This document shows positions 63,894 through 64,000 of a stretch of DNA of 64,000 bases, one piece after another. This stretch comes from Saccharothrix luteola (lineage in GTDB: Bacteria; Actinomycetota; Actinomycetes; Mycobacteriales; Pseudonocardiaceae). The translations under genes were made by a program, and so were the position numbers. Numbering within the stretch: position 1 is the first letter of the stretch; the number at the start of each line of letters is the position of its first letter. Under the pieces are notes generated by a model. The model was given only the letters and a program-made list of their open reading frames with translations, searched no databases and had not been told where the DNA came from. Location: positions 23,783-87,782 of the forward strand of contig NZ_JAJHUO010000043.1 of the NCBI RefSeq assembly GCF_020859565.1, in the 5' to 3' direction.

Positions 63894-64000
63894 TAGGGCT
63901 GGAGCCGGCGAGGATCGCCCGTTGGACCCGCGACAGCTCCTCCCCCGGTTCCAGGCCGAGCTCGTCGACCAGCAGCCGGCGGCCGTCCTGGTAGACCTCC
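63894..64000. repeat. 107-bp exact copy of 22741-22847
   Basis: The last 107 bases are identical in the same orientation to part of the SARP gene and begin directly after the G-run. In the genuine copy the preceding sequence is also G-rich, so the assembler may have joined the contig end to it by a low-complexity overlap. Confidence 0.88.

Overview
The window is 64 kb of very GC-rich DNA with actinomycete gene style: GTG starts, GGAG-type ribosome sites, SARP and STAND regulators, and secreted glycosidases with ricin-type modules. The gene mix suggests a filamentous actinomycete, probably of the Pseudonocardiales (Saccharothrix/Actinosynnema/Lentzea-like). That placement is inference; no rRNA or housekeeping marker is present. 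I saw no tRNA, CRISPR array or insertion sequence.

Region 1 (1-12.8 kb) is carbohydrate use. A partial cyclase-like/NB-ARC gene enters from the left. Next comes a six-gene minus-strand fructan operon: sugar-binding lipoprotein, permease, ATPase, GH32 levanase/inulinase, PfkB fructokinase, GH32 with ricin module. It faces a divergent LacI regulator, has a perfect 16-bp palindrome at its promoter and ends at a strong hairpin. A GH31 glycosidase follows, with its own 18-bp palindrome upstream. Region 2 (13-19.2 kb) holds a HAF-repeat secreted protein, a trypsin-like protease, two small proteins and a SARP-NB-ARC-TPR regulator.

Region 3 (19.2-49.3 kb) is a nonribosomal peptide cluster of unusual make-up. 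In order it carries a 72-aa exported peptide with four DDTPWGPT repeats, a GHMP (threonine-kinase-like) kinase, a LOG-family protein, a SARP regulator, a free-standing carrier protein, two tandem LanB-like proteins without the elimination domain, two NRPSs and an MFS exporter. The NRPSs read C-A-PCP and C-A-PCP-C-PCP-C-PCP-E-beta-lactamase/PBP-type thioesterase. A convergent minus-strand operon supplies MbtH, a cysteine-synthase-like enzyme, an argininosuccinate-lyase-like enzyme, an ATP-grasp ligase and a threonine aldolase. A divergent pair encodes an M20 amidohydrolase and a second LOG protein. The kinase, the cysteine-synthase-like enzyme and the lyase form the set known for 2,3-diaminobutyrate synthesis. 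Only two adenylation domains serve five carriers, and two LanB-like (aminoacyl-tRNA-using family) proteins lie beside them. I propose that tRNA-dependent chemistry supplies or modifies carrier-bound residues. A heptamer pair, GCGATAR-N4-(G/T)SGATRR, with the 11-bp period of SARP operators, lies 47-67 bp upstream of five cluster transcription units in the sense of the downstream gene. One of the five is the repeat peptide.

Region 4 (49.3-60.4 kb) has a fasciclin lipoprotein with a molybdopterin oxidoreductase, a STAS/RsbW-type partner-switch pair, an APC permease, a PP2C remnant, a STAND ATPase with about fifteen 42-residue TPR repeats and a beta-propeller protein. Region 5 (60.7-63.6 kb) has GH43-like and GH5 secreted enzymes with ricin modules. 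The last 208 bases are not trustworthy: a C/G homopolymer tract is followed by 107 bases identical to positions 22741-22847, which looks like an assembly artefact.
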